The notes: generated from the sequence alone by a model not told the origin. Counted from the first letter of the stretch, positions 40,969-51,714 are shown. The stretch: 64,000 nucleotides of DNA from Sphingopyxis sp. GW247-27LB (GCF_002277025.1 NZ_NIWD01000002.1:531454-595453); one strand, 5' to 3'. Numbers and translations: made by a program.

Positions 40969-41360
40969 CGCCATCGAAACGGGGCGGGGCGATGCTGCCG
41001 CTGTTGCTGCTCGGGGGCTGCAACGCCGCCCCCGACAATGGCGCGCTCGCCGAAGCCGAGGCGCGGCAGGCAAAGGAAGCCGCGCTGAATGGCCGTATCG
41101 ACTGCGCGCTCGAAGGCGCTAAGCTGTTCGACCGCACCTGCACGATCGAGGAAATGAGCGGTGCAGAGGGGACCATCCTTGTCGTCGGTCGCGCCGACAC
41201 CGGCTATCGCCGCCTGGCGATCGCGACCGACGGGCGCGGCGTCGTGTCCGCCGACGGGTCGGAGCCCGCGAAGGTGACGATCGTCGGCGACGGGATGATC
41301 GAGGTCGCGATCGGCGGCGACCGCTACCGGCTGCCGGCGAATACCAGCGGCGGGACATAG
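40965..41360 (+). CDS. small lipoprotein of unknown function
   Basis: 131 aa. A short basic start is followed by [15 protein letters not shown], a lipobox with Cys19 as the lipidated residue. The mature part has one further Cys pair (Cys near 46 and 58: [14 protein letters not shown]) and a beta-rich C-terminus ([35 protein letters not shown]). Start overlaps the ilvD stop. No known family; placed in the envelope by its signal. Confidence 0.75.
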   Translation: MTPSKRGGAMLPLLLLGGCNAAPDNGALAEAEARQAKEAALNGRIDCALEGAKLFDRTCTIEEMSGAEGTILVVGRADTGYRRLAIATDGRGVVSADGSEPAKVTIVGDGMIEVAIGGDRYRLPANTSGGT

Positions 41361-41423
41361 GGCTGCCCCTCTTTCTTTCCGAACGGGCATGGGCGTCGGC
41401 TCTGGATGTGATAGGGCAGTCCC

Positions 41424-42770
41424 ATGTCCGTTCCCGCCGACGCTCCCATCCTGACCAGCGACGCGATGCGCGCGGCCGAGGCGGCGTGCGCCGCGTCGGG
41501 ACCCTCGCTGGCCGAACTGATGGAGCGTGCCGGCGCCGCGGTCGCCGATACCGCGTGGCGGATGGTGGCGGGTGCGCCGGTCCTGATCCTCTGCGGTCCC
41601 GGCAATAATGGCGGCGACGGCTATGTCGCGGCGCGGCTGCTCGCCGAACGCGGGGTGCGCGTACGCGTGGCGGCCTTGGCGGAGCCGGCTACCGACCTAG
41701 CGCGCGCGGCGCGGCTGGGGTGGGCAGGGCCTGTCGAGGCGCTGGGCGACGATCTGGCGCCCGCGCCGCTGATCATCGATGCGCTGTTCGGCGTGGGGCT
41801 GTCGCGGCCGCTGGCTGACGATCTTGCGGCGCACTTGATTCGCTTTGCGGGACGCCGCGTGCTCGCGGTCGATGTGCCGAGCGGAGTCGATGCCGACGGG
41901 GTGCAGGATTGGGTTCCGCCATTGCCCGCCAACGTCACGGTCGCGCTGGGCGCTCTCAAACCGGCGCATGTGCTGTTGCCTGCCGCGCCCACCTGCGGAC
42001 GGACCCTGCTGGCCACGATCGGGATCGACGCTGCGCCGACATTGCGTACGCTCCCTCGCTTCGAAACCGACGATCCCGATGCGTCGGCGCACAAGTTCAG
42101 CCGCGGCATGACGCTCGTCCGCGCCGGGCCGATGCCGGGGGCGGCGGGGCTGGCGGCCGCCGCGGTGCTGCGCGCCGGGGCGGGCTATGCGATCTTGAGC
42201 GGGGCTTCTGCCGCGCCCTTCTCGGCGGTCATTGCTGAGAGCGGCGATGGTTTTTCCGAGCGGCTCGCCGATCCGCGCCTCGGCGCCGTGGTGATCGGGC
42301 CGGGCTACCCGGCGGGCGACGCGCTCGACCGTGACGTGGCGGCGGCGCTGGGCAGCGGCAAGCCGCTCGTCCTCGACGCGGCCGCGATCGCGTCGGCGCT
42401 ACCGAGGCTCGGCGAGGTCCGCGCGATCCTGACGCCGCACGCGGGCGAGTTCGCGCGCGCCTTTCCCGGCCTTGCGGGAAGCAAGGTCGACCGGGCGCGG
42501 GCGGCAGCGCAGCAGAGCGGCGCGGTGGTGATCTACAAGGGCGCCGATACCGTCATCGCGGCGCCCGACGGGCGCGCCGTGGCGGCGTGGCCGGGATGCT
42601 CTTGGCTCGCCACCGCGGGGACCGGCGACGTGCTGGCGGGCGCGTGCGGCGCGATGCTCGCGCGCGGCGGCGATGCCTTCGACGCCGCCGTCGCGGCGGT
42701 GGGCTGGCATATCGCGCGCGCACGGGCTATCGGCCCCGGCCTTGTAGCGGATGATCTGGTAAAAGCATGA
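41424..42770 (+). CDS. nnrD: bifunctional NAD(P)H-hydrate epimerase/dehydratase
   Basis: 448 aa fusion that repairs hydrated NAD(P)H. N-terminal YjeF-type epimerase domain (about 1-210) with LILCGPGNNGGDGYVAARLL and VDVPSGVDADG; C-terminal ADP-dependent dehydratase domain of the ribokinase fold with VLDAAAIAS, LTPHAGEFARAFPG, VVIYKGADTVIAAPDG and WLATAGTGDVLAGACGAML. Both active sites look intact. ATGA overlap with the methyltransferase gene. Confidence 0.94.
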   Translation: MSVPADAPILTSDAMRAAEAACAASGPSLAELMERAGAAVADTAWRMVAGAPVLILCGPGNNGGDGYVAARLLAERGVRVRVAALAEPATDLARAARLGWAGPVEALGDDLAPAPLIIDALFGVGLSRPLADDLAAHLIRFAGRRVLAVDVPSGVDADGVQDWVPPLPANVTVALGALKPAHVLLPAAPTCGRTLLATIGIDAAPTLRTLPRFETDDPDASAHKFSRGMTLVRAGPMPGAAGLAAAAVLRAGAGYAILSGASAAPFSAVIAESGDGFSERLADPRLGAVVIGPGYPAGDALDRDVAAALGSGKPLVLDAAAIASALPRLGEVRAILTPHAGEFARAFPGLAGSKVDRARAAAQQSGAVVIYKGADTVIAAPDGRAVAAWPGCSWLATAGTGDVLAGACGAMLARGGDAFDAAVAAVGWHIARARAIGPGLVADDLVKA

Positions 42771-43966
42771 CCGATGAAGATTTGATCGAACGCATCGCCG
42801 CGCGCGGTGACGGCGTGACGGCGGACGGACGCCACGTCGCGGGCGGTGTTCCGGGTGACCGGGTCGCAGCCAACGGGACGCTGGTGCCCGGTCCCAACCG
42901 CGCCGAGCCCGTCTGCCGTCATTTCGGCAAATGCGGCGGCTGCCAGCTCCAGCATGTCGCCGAGGGCGCACTCGCCGATTTCGTGCGCGACCGGGTCGCG
43001 GGGGCGCTGGCGGGACAACAGGTCGCGGCGGGCGAGGTGCGCCCGGCGCTTTTGTCGCCGCCGCAAAGCCGGCGCCGCGCGGCGCTCAGCGCGCTCAGGG
43101 CGGGCAAGCAGACCGCCGTCGGCTTCAACGCCGCGCAGAGCAACCAGATCGTCGACATGCGCGAATGTCCGCTGCTGATTCCTGAACTGTTCGCGCTGAT
43201 CGGCCCGATTCGGGCCCTGCTGGGCACCATCGCGCCGCAGCGGCGGCCGGTGAAGGTCAAGCTGCAGATGCTCGACCAAGGCGCAGAAGTGGTGCTGGAG
43301 GACGTGCGCGCGGAGGGGCTCGACGCTGCGATGGCGTTGCAGGACTTCGCGGGGGCACACGGCCTCGCGCGGCTCGCGATCGATCAGGGCGACGGGCTGG
43401 AGACGATCTGGCAGCCCGAGCCGCCGACGGTGCGCTTCGGCGATATCGCGGTCGAGGTGCCGCCCTTCGCCTTTCTGCAGGCGACCGCGGCGGGACAGGC
43501 GGCGCTGATCGAGGCGGTGCGCGAGGCGATCGGCGATGCGCCCGCGGTCGCCGACCTGTTCGCCGGCGCCGGGACCTTCGCGCTGTCGGTGCAGGCGGGG
43601 CGGAAGGTCTATGCGGCCGAGGGTGCGCGCGATGCGATTCTGGCGCTGACCGGCGCGGCCAACCGCGCGCGGGCGCTGGTCGCGACCGAGCATCGCGACC
43701 TGTTCCGGCGGCCGCTGGTTTCCGCCGAGCTCGACCGTTTCGGCGCGGTGATCCTCGATCCGCCGCGCGCGGGGGCTGAGGAACAGGTCAAGCAGCTCGC
43801 GGCCTCGGCGGTGCCGGCGATCGCCTATGTCAGCTGCAACCCCGCGAGCTTCGCGCGCGACGCGAAGCTGCTGCTCGCGGGCGGCTATCGCCTCGACTGG
43901 GTGCAACCGGTGGGCCAGTTCCGCTGGTCGACCCATGTGGAACTGGCGGGGCGGTTCAGCCGGTAA
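42767..43966 (+). CDS. RlmD-type 23S rRNA (uracil-5-)-methyltransferase
   Basis: 399 aa class I SAM-dependent RNA methyltransferase of the TrmA/RumA family. An N-terminal TRAM-like part is followed by Fe-S ligands Cys50, Cys56, Cys59 (VCRHFGKCGGCQLQHV) and a fourth Cys in DMRECPLLIP. SAM motif VADLFAGAGTFALSVQ, DPPRAGAEEQ, and the catalytic Cys in IAYVSCNPASFARDAKLL. Which uracil is modified (RlmC/D versus a tRNA site) cannot be decided by eye. Confidence 0.9.
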   Translation: MTDEDLIERIAARGDGVTADGRHVAGGVPGDRVAANGTLVPGPNRAEPVCRHFGKCGGCQLQHVAEGALADFVRDRVAGALAGQQVAAGEVRPALLSPPQSRRRAALSALRAGKQTAVGFNAAQSNQIVDMRECPLLIPELFALIGPIRALLGTIAPQRRPVKVKLQMLDQGAEVVLEDVRAEGLDAAMALQDFAGAHGLARLAIDQGDGLETIWQPEPPTVRFGDIAVEVPPFAFLQATAAGQAALIEAVREAIGDAPAVADLFAGAGTFALSVQAGRKVYAAEGARDAILALTGAANRARALVATEHRDLFRRPLVSAELDRFGAVILDPPRAGAEEQVKQLAASAVPAIAYVSCNPASFARDAKLLLAGGYRLDWVQPVGQFRWSTHVELAGRFSR

Positions 43967-43972
43967 TCAAAG

Positions 43973-43993
43973 CCCCTCCCCTTCAGGGGAGGG
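43973..43993. repeat. short palindromic element, copy 2 / bidirectional terminator
   Basis: CCCTCCCC (43974-43981), TTCA loop, GGGGAGGG (43986-43993), followed by GAATTTGGGTC. Same element as at 24413-24434. It occupies the gap between the convergent methyltransferase and MAPEG genes, where it would suit a bidirectional terminator. Confidence 0.55.
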
Positions 43994-44003
43994 CGAATTT
44001 GGG

Positions 44004-44438
44004 TCAATGCAGCACGAACCCCATGAACGCGTGCAGGCACAGCGCGATGAGCGCGAGGCTGGCGAGCGCGAAGATGCCGAAGCGCCACATCACCCGGTTC
44101 ACCGTTGCCTGGATCAGGCTGTGGAGGATGCGCAGGCCCACATAGGCCCAAGCGATCTGGGCGTTGAGCCCGCCGCCCATGCCCCCGACCGCGAGCGCGA
44201 TGGCGACGGCATAGAAGACCGTCGGCTGCTCCATCAGATGATTGTAGTTGTGCGCCTTCCACTGCACTTCGGCGGGCAGCACATCGTCGAGATTCTTTCC
44301 CGTGCCGCCGACCATCTTCGCCGCGTCGATCTTGGCGCGGTTCATCGCGGGGATGCGCGTCGCGTACATCCATACCCACATGATCATCGACCAGAGCGCG
44401 AGCGTCGCAACCGGTCCCAATATGGCGTTGGTATCCAT
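44004..44438 (-). CDS. MAPEG family membrane protein (copy B)
   Basis: 144 aa with four predicted transmembrane helices. MAPEG features: an N-terminal helix, the loop with KNLDDVLPAEVQWKAHNYNHLMEQPTVFYAV (the HNYxHLMEQPxxFY pattern) and RILHSLIQATVNRV. Relatives include microsomal glutathione transferases, but the bacterial members are largely untested. Start 44438 has GGGGAAT upstream; the ATG at 44558 would run through the neighbouring gene. Tandem paralogue of 44450-44881, 11 bp downstream of it. Confidence 0.85.
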   Translation of the reverse strand: MDTNAILGPVATLALWSMIMWVWMYATRIPAMNRAKIDAAKMVGGTGKNLDDVLPAEVQWKAHNYNHLMEQPTVFYAVAIALAVGGMGGGLNAQIAWAYVGLRILHSLIQATVNRVMWRFGIFALASLALIALCLHAFMGFVLH

Positions 44439-44449
44439 GATATTCCCCC

Positions 44450-44881
44450 TCAACCCAAGGTGGCGATGACGGCGAGGACCGACAGCGCGAACAGGCACAG
44501 CGTATAGAGCGAGAAGATGGCGAAGCGCACAGGGATGCGGTTCACCGTCGCTTGCCACAGGCTATGGACGATGCGCAGGATCACATAGGCCCAGGCGATC
44601 CAGCGCGTGTAGCCGACGTCGCCGCCCGACAGGTGCAGGAAGACGATCACCGCATAGAAGAGCGTCGGCTGTTCGAGCAAATGCGTATAATTGTGCGACT
44701 TCCAGTTGACGCTGGGCGGCAGCACGCCTTCGAGGTCGGCGCCGCGGCCGCCCGGTGGCGCGACTTTGAGGTCGACCCCCGCCTTCGACATCGCCGAAAA
44801 ACGCGTGACCGCAACCCAGATGAGCATGATCAGCGTCCACAAGGCGAGCACCGCGCCGGGTGCCAGAATGCTGTTGGACAT
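44450..44881 (-). CDS. MAPEG family membrane protein (copy A)
   Basis: 143 aa, four transmembrane helices, same pattern as its neighbour: GVLPPSVNWKSHNYTHLLEQ followed by PTLFYAVIVFLHL and WAYVILRIVHSLWQATVNRI. Preceded by AAAGGGGAAAAT as RBS. The two copies align along their whole length with near-constant spacing, so they are a local duplication, yet the variable loop after helix 1 differs (GGTGKNLDD versus PPGGRGADLEG). Substrate unknown. Confidence 0.85.
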   Translation of the reverse strand: MSNSILAPGAVLALWTLIMLIWVAVTRFSAMSKAGVDLKVAPPGGRGADLEGVLPPSVNWKSHNYTHLLEQPTLFYAVIVFLHLSGGDVGYTRWIAWAYVILRIVHSLWQATVNRIPVRFAIFSLYTLCLFALSVLAVIATLG

Positions 44882-44970
44882 ATTTTCCCCTTTCACCGCG
44901 GCGCTTTGACGACCCCAAGCCGCGTGGAGCCGGATGCTAGGGCCGAACGGCGACAATGCAAGGCGGCGAT

Positions 44971-46347
44971 TCAGCCCCTCAGCGTCGCGATGAAATCCTC
45001 GGCCCAGCCGATGACGTCGCGGTCGCGCACGACGGCGTTGAGCGCGCTCCAGCGCGCCTTGCGCTCTTCGAGCGGCATGTGAAGCGCGGTCCACAGCGCG
45101 CGGGTGACCTCTTCGTGATTGAGCGGATTGACGAGCAGCGCGTCGGTCAACTGCTCGGCGGCGCCCGCGAAGCGCGAGAGGATGAGGACGCCCGGATCCT
45201 CGGGGTCCTGCGCCGCGACATATTCCTTGGCGACCAAATTCATGCCGTCGCGGATCGGGGTCACCAGCCCGATCTTCGCGGCGCGGTAGAAGCCGAACAG
45301 TTCGGCGCGGCCGAAGCCGCGGTTGACGTAGCGGATGGGGACAAGGTCGACGTCCGAATGCGCGCCGTTGAACTGCCCGGTCTTCTGCTCCAGCGTCGCG
45401 CGGATTTCCTGATAGGAGCGGACATCCTCGCGCGAGGGGGGCGCGATCTGGACGTAGAGCAGCCGGTTGACCATGTCGTCCTGCGTGGCGAACAGCCGTT
45501 CCAGCGCGTCGATCCGCTCGGGCAGCCCCTTGCTGTAGTCGAGCCGGTCGACGCCGATCACCACCGTGCGGTTGCGAGCGCTCCCAGTGACGCGCTCCTG
45601 CGCTCGGCGCGCCGTCCCGGTCTCGCCGAGCGCCATGAACTCCTTGTGGTCGATGCCGATCGGAAAGGCGCGCGCGGTCGCGGTGCGGTCGCCGAGCCGC
45701 ACCGTGCCGCTGTCTTCGTCGACTTCGGCGTTCAGCTCCTTGCGGCAATAGTGGAGGAAGCTTTCGAGCCACTCGACCGATTGGAAGCCGATCACGTCAT
45801 AATGGAGCATCGCCTCCACCAGCCGCTCGTGGAAGGGAAGCGAAACGAGCAGGCGGGTCGGCGGCCAGGGGATATGGAGGAACAGGCCGATGCGGTTCGT
45901 CAGGCCATGCGCGCGCAGCCGCTCGCCCAGCGGCAGGAAATGATAATCCTGCACCCAGACCAGATCGTCCGCCTCGACAAGCGGGATCAGGCTGTTCGCG
46001 AACTGCTCGTTGACGCGCTCGTAGCCGCGGCCGAACTCATTCTCATATTCGGCAAGGTCGATGCGATAGTGGAAGAGCGGCCAGAGCGTGCGGTTGGCGT
46101 AGCCGTTGTAATATTCCTCGACGTCCTGCGGCTCGAGGTCGATCGTCGCGGTGGTGAAGCCGTCGGCGCGCGCGAGGGTGAGCTGGCCGGTGAAATGCTC
46201 GACCTCCTCGCCCGACCAGCCGAACCAGATGCCGCCATGCTGGCGCAGCGCGCCGTTCATCGCGACGGCAAGGCCGCCCTGCGCGCCGGTCGCGCCGCGA
46301 CCCTTGTCGACCGACACGCGGTTCGAGACGACGATCAGCCGGCTCAT
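44971..46347 (-). CDS. otsA: trehalose-6-phosphate synthase
   Basis: 458 aa GT20 glycosyltransferase joining UDP-glucose and glucose-6-phosphate. Motifs: RLIVVSNRV at the N-terminus, GGLAVAMNGAL, WVQDYHFLPLGERLR, LHIPWPP, VIGVDRLDYSKGLPERI and RDGMNLVAKEYVAAQ. I use the ATG at 46347, which overlaps the GH15 stop (ATGA); the ATG at 46536 would run inside GH15. Third gene of the otsB-GH15-otsA operon. Confidence 0.96.
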   Translation of the reverse strand: MSRLIVVSNRVSVDKGRGATGAQGGLAVAMNGALRQHGGIWFGWSGEEVEHFTGQLTLARADGFTTATIDLEPQDVEEYYNGYANRTLWPLFHYRIDLAEYENEFGRGYERVNEQFANSLIPLVEADDLVWVQDYHFLPLGERLRAHGLTNRIGLFLHIPWPPTRLLVSLPFHERLVEAMLHYDVIGFQSVEWLESFLHYCRKELNAEVDEDSGTVRLGDRTATARAFPIGIDHKEFMALGETGTARRAQERVTGSARNRTVVIGVDRLDYSKGLPERIDALERLFATQDDMVNRLLYVQIAPPSREDVRSYQEIRATLEQKTGQFNGAHSDVDLVPIRYVNRGFGRAELFGFYRAAKIGLVTPIRDGMNLVAKEYVAAQDPEDPGVLILSRFAGAAEQLTDALLVNPLNHEEVTRALWTALHMPLEERKARWSALNAVVRDRDVIGWAEDFIATLRG

Positions 46348-48137
46348 CGCACCGTGTCCCAGCTGCGCGACAACAGACCCGCGCAATTGATGATCCCGAC
46401 AAGCGAATAGGTTTGGGGGAAATTCCCCCACAGCTCGCCATTCTCGAAATCCATGTCCTCGGACAGCAGGCCCGACGGCGTGCGGTGCGCGAGCATCACC
46501 TCGAACAGCTCGCGCGCCTCGTCTGTCCGTCCGCACAGGTGCAGCGCCTCGATCAGCCAGAAGGTGCAGATGTTGAACGCGGTCTCGGGCTGGCCGAAAT
46601 CATCTTCGCTGTCGTAGCGCAGCATGTTGCGACCGCGCCGCAGCGCCTTTTCGATCGCGGCGAAGGTCGCCTGGAAACGCGGGTCGTCGGCGCGGATGAA
46701 GCGCAGCTCGACCATCTGGAGCAGGCTCGCGTCCATATGGGCATGGCCGAAGGCGGCGCCATAATGGCCCTTGGCCTCGCTCCACGCCTCGCGTTCGATC
46801 GTCGCCCGGATCGTCGCGGCGCGTTCGTTCCAGAAGGTTTCGCGCTCGGGCCGCCCGATGCGCGCGGCGACATTGGCGAGCCGGTCGCACGCCGCCCAGC
46901 TCATCACCGCCGAATAGGTGTGGACGAGCTGGCGGGTGCGAAATTCCCAGAGGCCCGCGTCGGGCTGGTCGTGCATCTTCCACGCGACCTCGCCGACGCT
47001 TTCGAGGCTTTCGAAATCGCGCGCGTCGGCGACGCGGAACAGGCGCTGGTCGAAGAAGCCCTGCACGGTCGGCAGCACGATCTGGCCATAGGCGTCGTGC
47101 TGGACTTGCGTCCAGGCGGCGTTGCCGATGCGCACCGGCCCCATGCCGCGATAGCCGGCAAGGTCCGATGCGACGCTTTCGTCGAGTTCGGTCACCCCCA
47201 TCACCGAATAGAGCGGCTGGATATGGCCGCCGGCGGCGCGATCGACGATGTTGCGCAGATAGGCGAGATATTTTTCGAGCACGTCGAGCGCGCCGAGGCG
47301 GTTGAGCGCCTGCACCGTGTAATAGGCATCGCGGATCCAGCAGAAGCGATAGTCCCAGTTGCGCCCGCTGTCCGGCGCCTCGGGGATCGAGGTGGTCAGC
47401 GCGGCCACGATCGCGCCGGTTTCCTCATGCTGGCAGAGCTTGAGCGTGATCGCGGCGCGAATGACGGCATCCTGCCAGTCCATCGGCGTCGCGAGCCCGC
47501 GCACCCAGCTTCGCCAGTAAAGATCGGTTGCCTCCTCCATGCCGCGCAGCGCCTGCGACACGTTGCCGGTGAAGGGCTCGTCGGGGCCGAGGAAGAAATG
47601 CAGGTCCTGCTCGACGCGGAACGAGCGGCTTTCCATGACATAGCCGACCGGCGCGTCGGTGGTCAGGCGCAGCGGCTGGGTGCCGACCAGATAGCGGATA
47701 TGGTTGGTGCCGCGCGTCGTCGCCGCGACCTCGGCGCCATAGTCGCGCATCGGTGCCAGCTCCATCTCGATCCGCGGGCTGCCCGCGACGGGGCGGACGA
47801 TGCGGACGAAGGCGACGGGGCGGAACATGCGCCCCGACCTCTCGAAGCGCGGGCAGAAATCGATGACGTCGACCGCGCTCCCGTCCTCGGCCTCGAGCCG
47901 GGTGACGAGGATCGGGGTGTTGCGGCGATAACGCGGGGTGGCCTTGACCTGCCCTGCGAGGCGGAAACGCCAGACGCCTTGATGCTGTTTGTCGCCGCCG
48001 AGCAGCGCGCAGAAGACGGGATCGCCGTCGACGCGCGGCACGCAGCCCCAGACGAAGCCCGCTTCGCCGTCGACCAGCGCGCTGACCTGGCAATTGCCGA
48101 CCGGCCAGAGGGCGAGCGAGCTCAGAGGGTCAGCCAT
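46344..48137 (-). CDS. glycoside hydrolase family 15 protein
   Basis: 597 aa. N-terminal beta-sandwich (about 1-220) and C-terminal (alpha/alpha)6 barrel with GH15 landmarks: RNWDYRFCWIRDAYYTVQAL, DGIGL-like AGYRGMGPVRIGNAAW, and the general base region SEDMDFENGELWGNFPQTYS with conserved Glu. GH15 includes glucoamylases and the mycobacterial-type trehalases. Its position between otsB and otsA, overlapping both (16 nt and 4 nt), suggests trehalose or a related glucan as substrate; that is inference. No signal peptide, so cytoplasmic. Confidence 0.92.
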   Translation of the reverse strand: MADPLSSLALWPVGNCQVSALVDGEAGFVWGCVPRVDGDPVFCALLGGDKQHQGVWRFRLAGQVKATPRYRRNTPILVTRLEAEDGSAVDVIDFCPRFERSGRMFRPVAFVRIVRPVAGSPRIEMELAPMRDYGAEVAATTRGTNHIRYLVGTQPLRLTTDAPVGYVMESRSFRVEQDLHFFLGPDEPFTGNVSQALRGMEEATDLYWRSWVRGLATPMDWQDAVIRAAITLKLCQHEETGAIVAALTTSIPEAPDSGRNWDYRFCWIRDAYYTVQALNRLGALDVLEKYLAYLRNIVDRAAGGHIQPLYSVMGVTELDESVASDLAGYRGMGPVRIGNAAWTQVQHDAYGQIVLPTVQGFFDQRLFRVADARDFESLESVGEVAWKMHDQPDAGLWEFRTRQLVHTYSAVMSWAACDRLANVAARIGRPERETFWNERAATIRATIEREAWSEAKGHYGAAFGHAHMDASLLQMVELRFIRADDPRFQATFAAIEKALRRGRNMLRYDSEDDFGQPETAFNICTFWLIEALHLCGRTDEARELFEVMLAHRTPSGLLSEDMDFENGELWGNFPQTYSLVGIINCAGLLSRSWDTVR

Positions 48138-48853
48138 CGATGCACCGCTTCGGGGTCGGCGAGGCGATAATGGGCGGCGGTCGGGCGCGGCGCGCCGACG
48201 AGGATGCCGTATCCGCCCGCCGCGGTAACGGCGGCAAAACCGTCCTCGTCGGTTGTATCGTCGCCGATGAAGACCGGCAGCGCGCCCGCAAAGGGCACCG
48301 CCGCCATCAGCCGGGTCACCGCGGCGCCCTTGTTGGCGCTTTTCGGGCCCAGCTCGACCACCATCTTGCCGCGCCGAGCGGCAAGGCCTTCGCGGGCTGC
48401 CATGTCGTCCATGACGGTAAAGACGGCTGGGGCGGCTTCGGGTTCCTGCCGATAATGCACCGCCATGCCATGTGGCTTGGTTTCGACGAGCAGGCGGGGC
48501 CAGGCGGCGGTCAGCGCGGCGAGTTCGGCGCGGCTCGCGTCGGACAAGGGCTTTGTGCCCTTGGCGGCCTCGCCGATCTCGGCGCCGTGCGAGCCGACCA
48601 TCAGCAGATGGAGCGGGCCGAGGTGCGACTGGATATCGGCGATTGCGCGGCCGCTGACGATGGCGATGCGGCCACCCAGCGCACGGTGAAGCGCCGCGAG
48701 CTGCGCCGGCACCCCATCGGGCACATGAATGCCGTCGGGGGTATCGGCGATCTCGACCAGCGTCCCGTCGAAATCGAGGAACAGCGCGAGCGGACGCCCG
48801 GCCGCGAGCCCGGCGAACGCCGGGGGCGAGGGGAGGTCGATGCTTTTGTGCAT
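48122..48853 (-). CDS. otsB: trehalose-6-phosphate phosphatase
   Basis: 243 aa HAD-superfamily phosphatase. Motif I ALFLDFDGTLVEIA (Asp27 and Asp29), motif II IAIVSGRAIADI, motif III ELGPKSANKGAAV and motif IV IGDDTTDEDGFAAV. First gene of the trehalose operon; the GH15 ATG lies inside its 3' end. A possible promoter reading TTGACC-N17-TAGCCT lies just upstream on the minus strand. Confidence 0.94.
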   Translation of the reverse strand: MHKSIDLPSPPAFAGLAAGRPLALFLDFDGTLVEIADTPDGIHVPDGVPAQLAALHRALGGRIAIVSGRAIADIQSHLGPLHLLMVGSHGAEIGEAAKGTKPLSDASRAELAALTAAWPRLLVETKPHGMAVHYRQEPEAAPAVFTVMDDMAAREGLAARRGKMVVELGPKSANKGAAVTRLMAAVPFAGALPVFIGDDTTDEDGFAAVTAAGGYGILVGAPRPTAAHYRLADPEAVHRWLTL

Positions 48854-48937
48854 TGCGGCAAAGGCTAAGGGCGGCGACCCGCTGGGTCAACCGCCTAGAG
48901 ATCGGACACTTTTCTCCCCTCCCGCCGGCGAGGAACC

Positions 48938-50422
<1,485 letters not shown>

Positions 50423-50439
50423 TCAGCGGTGTGGAAAGC

Positions 50440-51633
50440 TCAGAAGAGCTTGGTCACCGTCGCCGTGCGGCGTTCTTCTTCGATCTCGCCGGTGTAGAGG
50501 CTCGCCATCGGCTCGTCGCTGACGACGTGGATTTCGTCCGCGCCGAAGCCGTTGAACTTGGTGCGCATCGCGCAGCCATAGGCGCCCAGCATCCCGATTT
50601 CGATGAAATCGCCCGCCTTGATGTCGGCGGGAAGGAAGAAGGGGCCCGCCATATGGTCGAGATCGTCGCAGGTCGGGCCATAGAAGCTGAACGGCAGCAT
50701 CTCGGCGTCGCTCTCTCCGTCGCGCAGCAGCGTGACGGGGAAGCGCCAGCCGACATGCGCGGCGTCGAACAGCGCCCCGTAAGCGCCGTCGTTGATATAG
50801 AGTTCCTCGCCGCGGCGCTTTTCGACGCGGACGATCAGCGAGCTGTATTCGGCGGACAGCGCGCGACCGGGCTCGCACCACAGTTCGGCCGAATAGCTGA
50901 TCGGCAGGCTTTCGAAGCTGCGGTGGATCGTGTCGAAATAGGCGTCGAGCGGCGGGGGCTCCATGCCGGGATAGGACGATGGGAAACCGCCGCCGACATC
51001 GACGATGTCGACCGTCACCGACGCCGCGACGATCGCGGCGCGGACGCGTTCCATCGCCTGCGCATAGGCGTGCGGGGTCATCGCCTGGCTGCCGACGTGG
51101 AAGCAGATGCCGAGCGCATCGGCCGCCTGGCGGGTCGCCATCAGCAGTTCGGCGACCTCGTCGGGCTCGGCGCCGAACTTGGCGGCGAGGCTGAGCTTCG
51201 AATGGTCGGACGAAACGCGCAGGCGCACGAGCAGATTCAGATCCTGCGCGCCCTCGGTCGCGCGGACGATCTTCTGAAGTTCGTCCATCGTGTCGAGCGA
51301 GAAGGTGCGGACCCCATGCTTCCAATAGGCTTCGGAAATCGCTTCCTCGGCCTTCACCGGATGCATGAAGCAGAGTGTCGCCCCCGGCAGGGTGCGCGCC
51401 ACCAGCCGCACCTCGGCGATCGAGGCGACGTCATAATGGGTGACACCCGAATCCCACAGCACGCGCAGCAGGTCGGGCGACGGATTCGCCTTGACCGCAT
51501 ACATGGTCGTGCCGGGAAATCGCTCGATGAAGAAACGCGCTGCGCGCCGCGCGGCGTGCGGGCGGACAAGCGTAACAGGTTCGATCGGCGAAAGTGCCTG
51601 AATCAGCCCGTGGGCGCTATGATGCTGGTGCAA
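50440..51633 (-). CDS. ornithine decarboxylase (group IV, PLP fold type III)
   Basis: 397 aa enzyme decarboxylating ornithine to putrescine. Lys48 (YAVKANPSPDLLRVL) binds PLP; HVGSQAM, VDVGGGFPSSYPG and CEPGRALSAEY bind the cofactor phosphate; Cys322 in YGPTCDDLDHMAGP is the ODC-type catalytic cysteine, favouring ODC over diaminopimelate or arginine decarboxylase. Lysine as a second substrate cannot be excluded. Start is a TTG at 51633; GGGGG lies 9 nt before it. Heads a minus-strand block with carboxynorspermidine enzymes behind it. Confidence 0.9.
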   Translation of the reverse strand: MHQHHSAHGLIQALSPIEPVTLVRPHAARRAARFFIERFPGTTMYAVKANPSPDLLRVLWDSGVTHYDVASIAEVRLVARTLPGATLCFMHPVKAEEAISEAYWKHGVRTFSLDTMDELQKIVRATEGAQDLNLLVRLRVSSDHSKLSLAAKFGAEPDEVAELLMATRQAADALGICFHVGSQAMTPHAYAQAMERVRAAIVAASVTVDIVDVGGGFPSSYPGMEPPPLDAYFDTIHRSFESLPISYSAELWCEPGRALSAEYSSLIVRVEKRRGEELYINDGAYGALFDAAHVGWRFPVTLLRDGESDAEMLPFSFYGPTCDDLDHMAGPFFLPADIKAGDFIEIGMLGAYGCAMRTKFNGFGADEIHVVSDEPMASLYTGEIEEERRTATVTKLF

Positions 51634-51638
51634 CTCAA

Positions 51639-51702
51639 GGGACCCCCAAAAATAACGTTAAACACAAAGGCTGCCTTGCGGTTATTGGAAGTCCCCCTGG
51701 GG
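51639..51702 (-). promoter_or_regulatory. structured leader of the ornithine decarboxylase gene
   Basis: Two G/C blocks precede the TTG start on the minus strand: CCCCAGGGGGAC (51702-51691) and GGGGGTCCC (51647-51639). The second contains the only purine-rich ribosome-binding sequence and its GTCCC can pair with the GGGAC of the first, so the start region could be folded away. It also matches the palindrome at 51725-51737 over nine bases. A translational or riboswitch-like control is possible but unproven. Confidence 0.35.
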
Positions 51703-51714
51703 CAGCGAGGGGCG

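Noticed and set aside
46413..48170. 585-codon plus-strand frame opposite GH15
   Set aside because: Shadow of the GH15 gene; the minus-strand frame carries the family motifs and overlaps properly with otsA and otsB.
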